Shown piece after piece: positions 14,601-26,050 of a stretch of 64,000 nucleotides of DNA (the stretch's first letter is position 1; each line of letters starts with the position of its first letter). Both the position numbers and the translations under genes were made by a program. Below the pieces are notes generated by a model. That model made no database searches and was not told the DNA's origin. It saw only the letters and a list, made by a program, of their open reading frames with translations. Source of the DNA: Balanoglossus misakiensis (lineage: Eukaryota; Hemichordata); NCBI GenBank assembly GCA_040954595.2, contig CM082584.2:4526001-4590000 (forward strand), read 5' to 3'.

Positions 14601-17600
14601 GGGAGTCATTTCTCTACAGGTCAGACAGTGATTTTGATCTGTCACCAAAGTCCATGTCAAGAAATTCTTCCATTGCTAGTGACTCGTAAGTCTTCTGTGC
14701 ATTGCTTCTTTGTTTTGATTGAGAAAAAAATGCTACTTATTAGTTAAAGCCCCAAAAGCTGCCACTTTTACCATATTTTAATCGATAAAATAATTCAATC
14801 TTCTCCTTATCCTTACTTGACAAATGACACTATTTTGCCCTTGTGGGGATTTTGAGATTGATAATGTGTTTTTATATACCCACCAGTTAAAGGTATACAG
14901 TCACCTCCAATTTACATACGCCCATATATGGCAGAAACGGCGTATTGGAGTGTTCTAAAGAACATATGGTCTTCAAACCAGATTCTTGTACTGTACTGGT
15001 GTAATTGGCATATGGGCCATCATGTCATACAGCTAGAGATCGACCACAGCAGAGCAATATAATTTCCTGCAGGAATTATCCTCAAACTGATCAGGGGATG
15101 CATTCATTGATTTTTTTACAGGCATGGAGAAGATGTCATTGTCACACCTTTTGCACAGATTTTAGCAAGTCTTAGAAGTGTTCGGAATAACTATGTCACA
15201 ATTACTGGAGTCAATTCAACAAAGTAAGTGAAATGGGATATGTTGATTGTGGGTGTTATTTGACAAAGTTTATAGATGTTCTTGTCAAAGCAAATGTTAA
15301 AAAGTGGAGTGTGGACAGAACATTAGTCCTCGCTATTAACAGGGACGTTATAGATACTCTGTGAGAGAAAAATCTTCGAGTTGCCTACAAAATGTGACAA
15401 AAAGTCTGTGATTTTCGAGGCACATACTACCTTTAGAGAAATCAAGAAAAGCTGAAAAACATTACAAGAAGACTGCATAAGTGTCATGTCAGTGCTGCCC
15501 CAAAATGTTGTAACACATACACAATGTTCGGTTATCACATGACAAAGGCATTATGCTGTTTCTAAACTATATTTCTAGTATGAAAAATGGTGCCAATAAG
15601 GCTGATAGTTTTTGTGTGACTCCTCCACAGAAAATCAACAGGAGAGAAACAGTACACACGCAGTGCATCTATCACAGTCACAGAAGATAATTATACCAAA
15701 GCATTAGAAACTCTTGAAGAACTTGACTGGTGTTTGGAACAGTTAGAAAACATGCAGACACATCGTTCTGTCAGTGATATGGCATCTAGTAAAGTAAGTA
15801 ACTGTGTGTACAACCACATGTACCAACATGGACTTTTGTTCTGATATTCTTATTGGACATGCCTTATGGCATTTATTAGCACCAACTGGAGGGGGGGACC
15901 TCCCATGATGCCCTGCAGCCTTGTTTGAAATTGAAAAAAAAATGGCCAAAGACATGACTTTAATAATGATTTTTAATCCATGCTTGGTGGCCACGTTTTA
16001 GTATTTTATTTGTTCATGTCTGCAACCATTTCTCGACATGCCTGAACCGATTTTGTTAAAAGTAAATTGACACATGGATGATGTACAATGAAATACATGT
16101 ACTTACATGCATGCCAGTGAACTAATAACACTGTGTACTGAGCAATCCTTTTCTGATTCACTAGCGGTGTTCTGTCGAGGCAGCGCTCTCGCAAAAATAA
16201 AAAAAAATGAAATGGCGCAAAACATTACCATCTGTCTGAGCTTTATCTGAAAGTCAAATTAACTGCAATTGATGTAGAATTATTTCTATGCTGGTTTATA
16301 TAATAAAACCGAATTTTCTTGTACCAATATATGTTAGGCTATGGTGGCTTCAAGTTGTAAACAGAGTCAAATACTGAAATAGAATGGTTCTGATCTGACA
16401 CAGTTTGTTACTATTACTGTCATCTGTGGCTCATATTTAGACCATAAATGTATCTGTTTAATGACACTGGAAATGATTTTGAAAATCTCCAACAAGTTTC
16501 TACTGAGACTGAGATTGGGTCAACATTGCTGTCTATGATCTTTTTACAGTTCAAACGTTTGCTGAACAGAGAGTTAAGTCATTTTTCAGAAACTAGCCGA
16601 TCGGGGAATCAAGTATCTGATTATATATGCAACACATTCTTAGGTGAGTTTATAATATTTTATGTCTTTTTGTTATTTTTATGTTTCTATACTCATTAAG
16701 GTCCCTTTCACACAAAAGGTTACAGTCTGATAATGAACAGGTAATCTCTACAATGTAGATGAAGATGGAAACAACTAGTAATTGGGAATTTGGAATTGAA
16801 CAATGTTATTGTTTACATTATGTGACCTGGTTGTGAAAAAAATATCAAAAATTTATTTCTTGTACTTACTGGGAAAAAAACTACAGTCTAGTTCCAAACA
16901 CAAACTTCTTGAAAATAGGTCTCTGATTTTCAGCCTGTTTATGTCTTTGAGTTATCAATCTGGGGAACTACCCAGAAGTTGTATGTGCATGGTTATCAAT
17001 TCTAAAGTCTTGAATGTAGAATTAAAAAAACATAACTTGTGTACAGCCATGCATGCATGTTCAGAGCTCTGAAGTCTGTTCGGGGATCTGTTAAGTCTTA
17101 TCATATACAGTCAAACCTGTCTATGGTGGCCAGTCAAGGGACTTTCCTAAACTGGCCTTTATAGACAGGTGGTCTTTATAGACAGGTCAAATAATACACA
17201 TGTAAATTGCACAGGGACTGGTAACCTGGTGGCCACTATATAAAAGTGCCACTACATGTATATAGAGTTGGTCACTAACACAGGTTTGACTGTAACATTA
17301 ATAGATCACTGAGGGATCTGCCGTGCCATTTCTGCTATATCTTTATTTTTGTTGTAAAGTACAGATTGTCAAATTATATGATATGTCTGCAATCTTGTAT
17401 GCATTTCCCCTTGTAGATAAGCAACAGGAGATGGATATACCGACGGCTAAAGATGCCAAATTAATGATGCAGTCCCCACGTGTAGCATCTCTTGGTAAAG
17501 GCAGTGGTATCACTCAAATAGAGGGACTGCCCAAACTCAGGCCCCACAACAGCTTCAGTGGACTCGTCCCTAGGTTTGGAGTGGAAGTCAACAATGAACT

Positions 17601-20600
17601 GGCAGCTGAAAAAGTAAGAACAGGAATTCGATACATCCATCGCAAATCTGGAGAATGGAAGTGCGGTTTTTGAGTGATAGCAATTTGGAGCTTATCAGAT
17701 AGGGTGTTTGTCTGTCTATGTCTGCCGTTTGTCAACTCTTGTCTTCTTCTCTGAAACTACTGGTCCGATTACTCCTTAGGGGTGACCTAAATAAAATGTG
17801 TTCAAATTGTGTGAAATTTGCATATACATGTATATGTAGTTCAGCTGGGGGCAATTTTTGCCATTTTTTGGAAAAAAGACCTCTGAAACCGCACATAAAT
17901 GACACGTTGGCAGAATTGCCGATTCAGCGCTCTAAGGGTTATATATTAGGTCATGTCTGCTTGTCAATTTCACCTGCATGTGATTTTTATTCCAGCGTAC
18001 ATCTATTTCTCTGCAAATCCCCAAATGGGACCATAGTGTTCTTGACGCTATGTTTTCTTTTATGTGACCTTAGGAGATGGAAAACATCAACAAATGGGGG
18101 CTGGAAATCTTCAAAGTAAATGAAATCACCAACAGCAGACCTCTTACAGCTGTTACCTTCACAATATTTCAGGTAAGTTATAAAATATATACAAGAAACC
18201 TTATTTGTGTTTATTCATTCCCAATTTCTGACCTTAAAAGTGAAGGGGTCGTTGCGTCGCATTTGTTTGTTTATAAACATTACAATTCATCCACAAATCC
18301 CTGAAATTAGATAATTCTTACAATCAACGAAGCAGCCAACTGTAACGTAGACTGGGCATGACAGCAACTGAAGATCCTAGTGGGTTGTGGCGACTGCAGT
18401 GGGGTAAGGGGGGGGGGGGGGGGACACCAACCCGGCGCGACGACCCCTTCCTATTAATTTACAATGCCATTTTGGAATGAATTTCTTCTACCTAGGAAAG
18501 AGAGTTACTCAAGACCTTCAGCATTCCTGCGAATACATTATTGACATATCTTTTGACGTTGGAAGATCATTATCGCAAAGATGTACCCTATCACAATGCA
18601 ATACATGCTGCTGATGTCACTCATTCAACTCATGTGTTATTATCTGCCCCAGCATTAGAGGTACGTGTTAACATGAATAATACCTTACTATAAAGCCATG
18701 TTGGTTGTGTAATCTTTTTTGAGAAATGAAACGGGCCCTTGATTTCATGCAGAAATGAGTAAGTTATCGCTTCAGAATTTTGGCACATCTAAATATGGCC
18801 GTTTATATGCATATCTGAACTACTTTCGTTCTGTTTGCTACAAGTGTTGTTTTCGTAAATAAACAAACACTCAAAATATCTCCAGGCAAAGATGGCCGAC
18901 TCGAGTCAAAAGCGATGCATGATAGTCGACATTTATGACATTTGATATTATGATATGACGATATTATAAAGCTATTTACCAAACTTCTCTCCCTCTCTTC
19001 AATTTGTAGACAGTTTTAGCAGGTCCAGTATTTCTCAGCTTGTTTTTTTATGTTTAAGCTGCAACCATCATGCATTGCTTTTGCCTCGAGTCGGCCATCT
19101 TTGCCCGGAGATTTTTCTATGGCTTTTTCCCAGACCCTCTTTCTGGAGGGCAACAGAAGAAGCAGAGGGTTCTGGGTAACCGACACTATACTACCAATAT
19201 ATTGTTTTGTTTGACGTAGTTTCATTTCCTTCAGGTGAAGTTTTAGGGCCAATAATTGTGCTACATCGTTTGGTATTTGTGGCTGAATGCATGACTGGAT
19301 GTGACAATTGTTAGACTGTTCTTACTATGTAATGACATAGATTATGTTGATGTTATTTAGAATTCAGTGATTTTTTTTCTTTTTTTAAAGAATGTCTTCA
19401 CAGATCTTGAAATCCTGTCTGCATTATTTGCATCAGTGATACATGATGTTCACCATCCAGGTTTGAACAATCAGTTCTTAGTTGAAACTGGTAAGTCAAG
19501 AATGATGATTGAGCTGAACTACTGTAAAACGCGATTTTTTTGCGAATGATAAATTTTTTGCGAACTTCGCGAGAGCCAAAAAAATGCGAAAAATAAAAGT
19601 TGCGTAAAATGTTTTTCAGAGATATTGATGCACTTAGTGAAATATGCAAACATTAATCATTGTGTAACAATTGCCTCTTTTGATATCACGGAAATTTCCT
19701 ATCATGAAAATTTCCCGTTTTACAGTATTTTCAGGCTGGAAAACTGTATGTATATTTGTACATAGGTGTTATATCTGTCTGGCTGCCTTTTGAATTACAA
19801 ACTTGCAAACTGCAGCATGTTTGCTCATAATATTTTGCATAGATGTACCAGATGTGAAGTTTTCCAAATCAAAATGGCACAGAAATAAAACTGCTGATCA
19901 TATTGCTTTACTGGTTCGCATATGGAAATCATAGTATATGGAAGTGTTCTTCTCTGTGTTTATATCCACAATTATAGCAAACTTTTTTGTGAATTACTGC
20001 AGTATGTCATTTTGAGTCACTTGAATGATTTGCTGACAAAATGTTGTTGTTGTTAATCTGCAGGTGATGAATTGGCTATCATGTACAATGACGAGTCGGT
20101 ATTGGAAAACCATCACCTGGCTGTTGCATTTAAATTACTTCAGGAAGAGAATTGCAACATATTTCAGAATTTGAGCAAGAAACAGTGTAAAACCCTCAGA
20201 AAGATGGTGATCGACATGGTATGTTAAAAACACTAATAACAATTATGTACCTTGTACATCTTTTTCATTTCATATACATGTACCATGCAAATGACATTGA
20301 TGATTATTTTGGAACAGGTGCTTGCAACAGATATGTCAAAACACATGAGCTTGTTGGCAGATTTGAAGACAATGGTGGAAACCAAGAAAGTTGCTGGTTC
20401 TGGTGTTCTTCTCTTGGATAATTATACTGATAGAATACAGGTATGCAGTGCTGCTCCTTTATACCATTCTACCACTGATGGTGCTACAATAACTGTGGTT
20501 GTTACACACATACAGGCTTCTTTGCAAACAGAATGGTAGATAGTTTAGCATCAGATGGAGAGTTGACAGAAAAAAAAACTGTTACTGTAAAATTCTGGCT

Positions 20601-22161
20601 GCTTTAAATAGGTTTTCACTTTGTGCTAGGGGGTTAATCACATAATAATTGCATTCTGGGTAAAAATTCAACAACCCACTGTAGTAAGAGACTTCCTTTG
20701 GTCAAACATGTCTGTCTTTGTAGTTACCATATTAAACTCATTAACTTTTTTTCACATTTTGTTATTTTTTCTGTTACAAAGTTTCACAATGACCCAGTAT
20801 CACTTTAGCTTATGAACTCCCATTTGTTAAATTTGGCAAAAATCGGCCATCTTGAAATTTTGTCGACCATATGAGATTTTGATTTTTCATCACTCACTTA
20901 GGTAGCTTAAAAGCTATTTAAGGCAGGGAGAATTAATATAAAAAAATACTGTTAGTGAAAAGTTTCAGCTTTTGGGATTAACTTCTCATCTATAAGGAGA
21001 AAAGGATTAAGTGAATGGATTTATGAAGGTATTAAATGAAGGTATAATGTGTCACGTTCAGGTTATAAAAGTTTTGTCAATAAACATTTCAGGTCCTTCA
21101 AAATATGGTACACTGTGCTGATTTGGGGAACCCAACCAAACCATTGAAATTGTACAGACAATGGACAGAATTGGTCATTGAGGAGTTCTTCATTCAGGGT
21201 GACAAGGAAAGGAGCAATGGAATGATTATAAGTCCCATGATGGACAGAGAAAACGCATCAGTTGAAAAGTCACAGGTATGTACTAGAGATTTGCTGTCTT
21301 CATTCATTTCAATTAGCTTCATTCTTTGTAACTTTTGGTTCGTTTTTTCAGTATATTGTTCTCTCTATCAATGTTTAAATTGCAACATACAACCACAATC
21401 AGGTATCGATGATATGTTCATGTATACTTATCAGTTAGCTTATTTAGATGGACCAATCTATGTTGGAAATTAAAATAAAGAAAATAATGCGAAAAGTGGC
21501 AGCTCTTTGGGCTTTAAAGGTATACAGTCACCTCCAATTTACATATGCCCATATATGACTGAAATGGAGTATTTGAGCGTTCTAAAGAACATGGTGGCAC
21601 TCTTTTTTTCGCGTGTGTCACCCAATGAAAATCTGTGATTGACTAGATCTCAATTTGCCATGGTAACGATAGCTAAATTTGCATAGGTGCCCGTATACCT
21701 TTAATACTACCTACTACTGAGACTTTCAGTATGCTTGAATAACAAAAGTCACTAACTGATCACACATGGATGATGTTTTTATATTCACATAATGTTAACA
21801 TGATATTTTTTTTTAATCCCATCAATAGGTTGGATTTATTGATTTCATAGTCCATCCGTTGTGGGAAACGTGGGCGGATCTGGTGTATCCGGATGCGCAG
21901 GAAATTCTGGATAACTTGGAAGACAACAGGGATTGGTACCAGAGCATGATTCCTATCAGTCCATCACCGAGTTCGGTCAATAAAGAAGATGGGAAATTCC
22001 AGTTTGATCTGGAAGAAGGCAAAAGTACACTGACGCCGAAAGCTTCACTGACGTTTGAGAATTATGACAACAACAGCAATGATGGTGATAGTAACAATGA
22101 TCGTGATGATGATGATGATGACGATGACACTGGCAGTGATAAAACTCCCACAAATTCGTGA
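2540..22161 (+). CDS. PDE4: cAMP-specific 3',5'-cyclic phosphodiesterase 4 (PDE4), long isoform
   Basis: Hydrolyses cAMP to AMP in the cytosol. The model has 13 exons: 2540-2691, 14503-14685, 15122-15223, 15631-15793, 16550-16643, 17417-17613, 18074-18172, 18496-18660, 19391-19490, 20064-20218, 20318-20440, 21093-21275 and 21829-22161. All introns are GT-AG, phases agree throughout, and the product is 682 aa. The start is supported by an in-frame TAG at 2501. UCR1 opens with RFDVENG and carries the PKA site RRESF (Ser86); UCR2 has [14 protein letters not shown]. The catalytic domain shows [10 protein letters not shown] (His363, His367), IHDVHHPG (His403, Asp404), the metal Asp in [10 protein letters not shown], and the purine-contacting Gln in EKSQVGFID. 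C-terminal PISPSP and FQF resemble the family's ERK site and docking motif; an Asp-rich tail follows. Oddity: the usual HDVDHPG reads HDVHHPG. No vertebrate A-D paralogue is assigned; a single ancestral-type gene is assumed. Confidence 0.95.
2692..6876. other. PDE4 intron 1a sequence upstream of exon 1b
   Basis: A SINE on the minus strand occupies about 3300-3522. Apart from that I see AT-rich non-coding DNA. ORFs at 3876-4412 (-) and 3883-4107 (+) mirror each other and show no family features. Confidence 0.5.
3300..3522 (-). mobile_element. tRNA-derived SINE
   Basis: Read on the minus strand, the head carries an RNA polymerase III A-box-like TGGCTAGAGCAG (3493-3504) and a B-box-like GGGTTCGGGCC (3455-3465) at tRNA spacing, with an anticodon-like loop between them. 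The body continues with GTTGTGTCCTTTGGCA and AAGGCACTTTAC, the type of core seen after tRNA heads in many animal SINEs. The 3' limit near 3300 is approximate. No target duplication was identified. Confidence 0.65.
6877..6947 (+). CDS. PDE4: PDE4 alternative first coding exon 1b
   Basis: Starts ATG at 6877, encodes [20 protein letters not shown] and a few more residues, and ends in TG before the donor GTATGT. With the T at 14503 this makes Cys and gives ...VSCFDVENG, again in frame with UCR1; CFDV/CFDVENG-type joins are typical of vertebrate PDE4 long forms. The protein from this start is 655 aa. It shares every downstream exon with exon 1a, so the two exons imply separate promoters. The open frame continues upstream of the ATG to at least 6781, so the exact start is less certain than for exon 1a. 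Confidence 0.65.
8983..9373. repeat. Direct repeat, upstream copy (family I)
   Basis: Long stretches match 10602-11023 in the same orientation, for example CTTCCAGTACTACAAATTT, GACACAAAAATACAATTCAT, CGTGTCCACATCGATTATTT and GATGTTGCTGGTCTTGTCTG. No coding frame or inverted ends are visible. It is either a local duplication or two insertions of one dispersed repeat. Confidence 0.75.
9473..9760 (+). repeat. Dispersed repeat, family H copy 1
   Basis: It matches the reverse complement of 36745-37053 over most of its length (for example CTTGACATGGCTCTCATA and GGTCTGAGGGTCTTGTATAG). The outer TTAACCCTAA ends are degraded in this copy, so it is probably the older of the two. Confidence 0.7.
10134..10496. 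repeat. TTAA foldback MITE, family B copy 1
   Basis: Arms start TTAAAGGGACAAA and end TTTGTCCCTTTAA. Inside are CT-rich subterminal tracts, then AATTATGTTTGAT and its complement, and a central hairpin around AATGAATAATCGG. The whole ~360 bp can fold on itself. A frame of about 80 codons runs across the centre (10181-10423), as in other copies; see findings. Confidence 0.85.
10602..11023. repeat. Direct repeat, downstream copy (family I)
   Basis: Second copy of the sequence at 8983-9373, same orientation, with small indels (for example an extra AATTTATATAAA near the end). The two copies bracket the family H and family B insertions. Confidence 0.75.
11330..11720. repeat. Degenerate tandem repeat, unit ~165 bp
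   Basis: Roughly two and a half diverged units, each with a version of TTCATATGGG..CC, GTCAAAATG or GCCAAAATGG, TGTTGGG, TTTGCAT and AAAATGGC. The unit boundaries are approximate. Confidence 0.5.
14214..14279. repeat. Imperfect GT-rich simple repeat
   Basis: Interrupted (TG)n tract with C and A interruptions. On the minus strand it produces a His/Thr-rich spurious ORF. Confidence 0.8.
14744..14976. repeat. Two TTAA-ended foldback remnants (families E and D)
   Basis: Starting near 14745, TTAAAGCCCCAAAAGCTGCC is the end sequence of family E (compare 54970-55323). From 14887, TTAAAGGTATACAGTCACCT matches family D (compare 21515-21704) and fades near 14976 without its second end. Both lie in the intron between the UCR1 exons of PDE4. 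Confidence 0.55.
17108..17292. repeat. TA-flanked foldback (mariner-like MITE)
   Basis: Ends CAGTCAAACCTGT and ACAGGTTTGACTG, each flanked outside by TA (17106-17107 and 17293-17294). There is no coding capacity. The TA target and terminal repeat fit a Tc1/mariner-type non-autonomous element (inference). It lies in PDE4 intron 5. Confidence 0.7.
18236..18455. repeat. Foldback element, family C copy 1
   Basis: Ends GAAGGGGTCGTTGCGTCGC and GGCGCGACGACCCCTTC are inverted. The interior shares GACTGGGCATGACAGCAACT and neighbouring sequence with family C copies at 38992-39130 and 63480-63720 (opposite orientation). It contains a long G run at about 18409-18422. Confidence 0.7.
18880..19113. repeat. 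Foldback repeat in PDE4 intron 8
   Basis: AAAGATGGCCGACTCGAG (left) and CTCGAGTCGGCCATCTTTG (right) form inverted arms that extend outward through CTCC/GGAG-type matches and inward through AAAAGC..ATGCATGAT. No family assignment. Confidence 0.65.
19520..19728. repeat. TA-flanked foldback, family F copy 1
   Basis: TACTGTAAAACGCG at the left and CGTTTTACAGTA at the right, with CpG-rich arms (TTCGCGAGAGCCAAAA). The same family occurs at 29686-29893 and 55617-55704. It lies in the intron after the PDE4 exon carrying HDVHHPG. Confidence 0.7.
21515..21704. repeat. TTAA foldback, family D
   Basis: Complete copy with ends TTAAAGGTATAC and GTATACCTTTAA. It shares CAGTCACCTCCAATTTACAT with the partial copy at 14887. 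It lies in the last PDE4 intron. Confidence 0.7.
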
Positions 22162-22203
22162 TTGATTTGCGATGTTTTGTTTCAGTCGAATGTCTCATCA
22201 ACC

Positions 22204-22368
22204 TTTGTGCCATTAGACCACTTCGCGGATAGGGTATCTGCAATGCATGATGGTATAATTTGCGTTCAACATAGCGTCTAGTACATGGCTAACGCACGCG
22301 CTCAGAACGCAAACTGTCCCACAACACCTTGCGTTGTTCTATCCGCGAAGTGGTCCATTGGCAACAAT
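22204..22368. repeat. Foldback repeat after the PDE4 stop codon
   Basis: Arms of ~28 bp with core GACCACTTCGCGGATAG (left) and CTATCCGCGAAGTGGTCC (right). It starts about 43 bp after the PDE4 stop, so it would be carried in the 3' UTR as a long hairpin. Confidence 0.7.
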
Positions 22369-23766
22369 GGGGTTGAGTCAAAATTTGGTGGGGGGGGGGG
22401 GGTGGTTGTTGCGTGAAAACTAAGTGTTAACATCTCAAACTGTGTGAATTAAACAATAGGGAGAACTCTAATTGAAGGGGAACTGCAATAATTTCTGTGA
22501 AAACAGAGCAGGACAAACCTGAAATGGTTATGTGTCGCAAGTGTCCATGATCTGAGTTTTGTCTGCTTTTATCATTAACCAGTATAAAAGGGGGCTGTTG
22601 TCTGAGCTATGCCTGTTCAACTTTTTTATAAACAACACATTTCATTAATAATATTTCAAGTGTACAGTAGGAAATCAAAATAGCTGAGAATGTAGCCAAA
22701 TTTTGTACATCATGGCAAACAATTTTCTTTCTGGTTTCAGTGGAGTGCAATCTACCCCTGATGTTATGTCCTCGTGTGTGTTTCTCATATCATTTTTGAC
22801 TGGACTGGCTCCCTGCCTTCCTATTCCACAATGTTCTGGGGTATGTGTGGCTGTTTTTTGCAGTATGATCCAATGTGGCTGCCAATGACTCGTTGATTTT
22901 CATGTTTCTGTGTCAGTCCCGTCCATCAGACTTGTCGACACATTTCTTTCTAAGTCCTTTGAAAAGCACTTAAGTTTGCATCTGCCGTTAAAAACGGGTA
23001 GATTTTGATATTATCCAAGATGGACGTAAAAGCATATCTTTCCACTGTCTACATTCAGTGTATTCTAACAAACCTGAATGGACTTTTGTCAGAGTTGGTG
23101 TAAAGAAAAGTAAAGAAAAGTTATCCTTATGGCTAACATGGTTTGTTTTGTTATGTAATCCAATATGGTTTCCTGTTGAACCTATAGTGCTAGATATATT
23201 ACCTTGATACAAGATTCTCATGTACCTGTCATATATTTAACCATCTGCTAGATCTTACTCTTTGGTTCCACAAACATTAATTGACACTCAGAAACTTCAG
23301 CAGATGTACATACTCAACTTATTGTTTGTTATTGTGTTTAAGCCAACTGTTAAAAATATTGTAAATAAACAACAATACTATTTATACATCATTATTTGGT
23401 AGTATCTGAATAACAGTTTATCATTTGAAACAATGCAGTGGTTGAATAGAATTCTGTGCTTCACAATTTTTAGAATGTAGATAATGTTTGAACAACAGAC
23501 TTCTGATTCTGTGAACAAATGATGTAACATACAAAATTAAACCCTGTACCTATTCATGTATATGAACGTATATGACCTTTATGGGCTGTAGCTCCAACCT
23601 TTGATGAAGTTTTATTTCTTTTATTTTGTGTATCAACTCTAATTTTGTGTTCATCCGATGTAGATGGAAACACTGTCTAGTTGATCAACACAGCCTTTGT
23701 TTGGATAATCACCATGGTTTGAAATTTGAATGTCATTTGTCAGTAATAACAATGAATGTTTCTGCT

Positions 23767-23937
23767 CAATCTAATTAAAATCCGATGTAGGGTACGGCAA
23801 CATCTATTACTTACATGGTAAGGTATTCTTATGCTGTCACCTCGCACTTTACAATTGTGTGAGGCGACAGCATAAGAATACCGTAATGCGTAAGTAAAAG
23901 ACGTTGCTGTACCCTACATCTGATTTTAATCAGATTG
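23767..23937. repeat. Foldback MITE, family A copy 2
   Basis: Same length and arms as copy 1 (CAATCTAATT...AATCAGATTG). Flanks TTTCTGCT and GTTTTGCT are similar, consistent with a decayed 8-bp target duplication. Confidence 0.75.
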
Positions 23938-24375
23938 GGTTTTGCTATGCTGGGTTTGATTGTAAGTTGTATACTGCAAGTTACTCCAGTGTGGTTCATG
24001 GTATCAACTGTGATATTACAGTTGACATGCAGGAAAAATACCGAAAGAATGACGTATAAACAAGTAGGAACAATGGGCTCTAGTAAAAACTCAGACTTCA
24101 AAGCTCTTTTTCTTCTCTGGAACACAGTACACGTGAGTAATTACATCAGTCATCAAAGATCTACTCACATGATCCTGCATACAGACAAAATGTGTAGCTA
24201 TACTTCAGTGATGTAAATTTGATGTGCAAATATTTATATCAAATTCTCAAGGAGTGGACTAGATCTTATGTAACAGCATATTTCAGCAGAACAAAAGAGT
24301 CCCACAAATAATTCCAAATTCTTCGCTATCAAATGACGTCAGACGCGTTTGTTGGCAGTTACGTTCGCATTCAAA

Positions 24376-24567
24376 TTTCCAGATGACGGGCAACTTCAGC
24401 AACGTGGACTTACGTGGTGCAGACAAAGACTGTGCAGACGAAATGCAATGAGGCTGATGAGGCAACATACCCGATACATGTTATGTGTTTGGCGGTTCTA
24501 AAGTAAAAACATACTCGGAAAAACTTTTACTGGATGCCGAAATATTGCTTGCCCGTCATCTGGAAAT
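24376..24567. repeat. Inverted pair of 19 bp
   Basis: ATTTCCAGATGACGGGCAA on the left and its exact complement on the right, about 150 bp apart. The spacer shows no recognised gene. Confidence 0.55.
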
Positions 24568-26050
24568 GACTGCGCCATGGGACACATTGCCAGATCACGT
24601 GATTGATAGTAAAGAATACTCTGTAATGCACTAGATAGTTGTCCAATAATCCAGATAGCTTGTTTTACCCAAATGAAGACATTCCACTCATCCTGTATTC
24701 ACCAATAAACACTGCAATAAAATGTACAGTTTAGAAATACATGGTGATTTTTGAAGATGGCTGTATAAATTTGATTGACATGTCAGTATAAAGTGATTGC
24801 TGAAAAGATATGATTTCCCAGAAGTGAAAGTAAAACTGTATTTTGTGAAAGAAAATTATTTGGCTGTTAGGGCTTGTTAACACCTGGCCAAGGGTTCAGA
24901 CTTGGTGCCAAACATACGGCAATAATGTGTAATTGCAGATGCAAAAATGGAAATGTAAAATTTGATTTTACGGCTAAACATACATAATACATGGGTTCTT
25001 ATAGGTACCGAAGACACTTCTTGGCACCAGCACATATCATTTAGACTGGAACTGTTGGCTGTAGTTCGAATAAGGCAGTAAAACTGTTGAGTTATAAATG
25101 TGGGAAGGCCCATTTCCTCGCAAAGGTCTAGGCCCATAACTTGTTTGAACTTGTTGGGTTAAAGGGACACTGTCCTCAACACTGTGTTCAATGTTGTCTG
25201 GGGACTACTGCAACTAAAAGTGGTATTCAAAATACCGGTAGATGGTTGTGATGAAAGTCAGGGTTTGCCATGATGTACAGCTACATTGTAACAGTGTCAT
25301 TTTGTGACTGTCTTGTAATTTAGGCAGCAAATGTCTTGTTTATAAACAGTGCACATAGGTTCACATAGCTTCAGTGATTATACCCTAAATACCTTATTTG
25401 AAGAAGAATGTTTCAGTTAGGAAGCATCTTTTAGTTGAACGCGACGTTCTGGTTTATCATCATACATGTATTTAACTGTGTAAGAATAAAAATATGTTTG
25501 TATTCATTGAGATTTAGATATTCCAAAGTTTGTATCAAGTGTATAGAGTACCCATACTGTATATAGGCCGTTGAGTGATTTGAAATTCACATCATCTTGT
25601 TATCAAGTGCAACTACGAATTAGTCACTTGCTTTAATTACCATGGATTGTTCAGTTCCAAACGAGTATAGATTCAAAAACACATTGTATATTTTTCATTG
25701 TATATTTATTTGTCATTTATTTACTTATGCAATTAAAACAGGATTTACTCTAATGTATCTCTTTGAAATGAATTGACACCTAGTGAGAATATTGAACATT
25801 TTTATGGGAACAGTTCCCTGTGATCAATAAGGACTTTGTAGAAGTAGTTTGTTGGCGAGTTGTTACTTTTAAGACATTATGACATCTTGTGTCTCTGCAC
25901 TTCAAAATTTAACATTATGTTAGAATGTACAAATGTGACTTGTAGCAGAAATATTGTCCAGCAAGACTATCTGGGCATACAGTTGCCAATAAAGTGTCAA
26001 TTTCTTATATGAAATATCATGGCAAGTACATGTATGAGCTTTTTGTGGCA

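Noticed and set aside
17323-17673. 116-codon ORF around PDE4 exon 6
   Set aside because: It is exon 6 with intronic read-through on both sides; the UCR/catalytic linker uses only 17417-17613.
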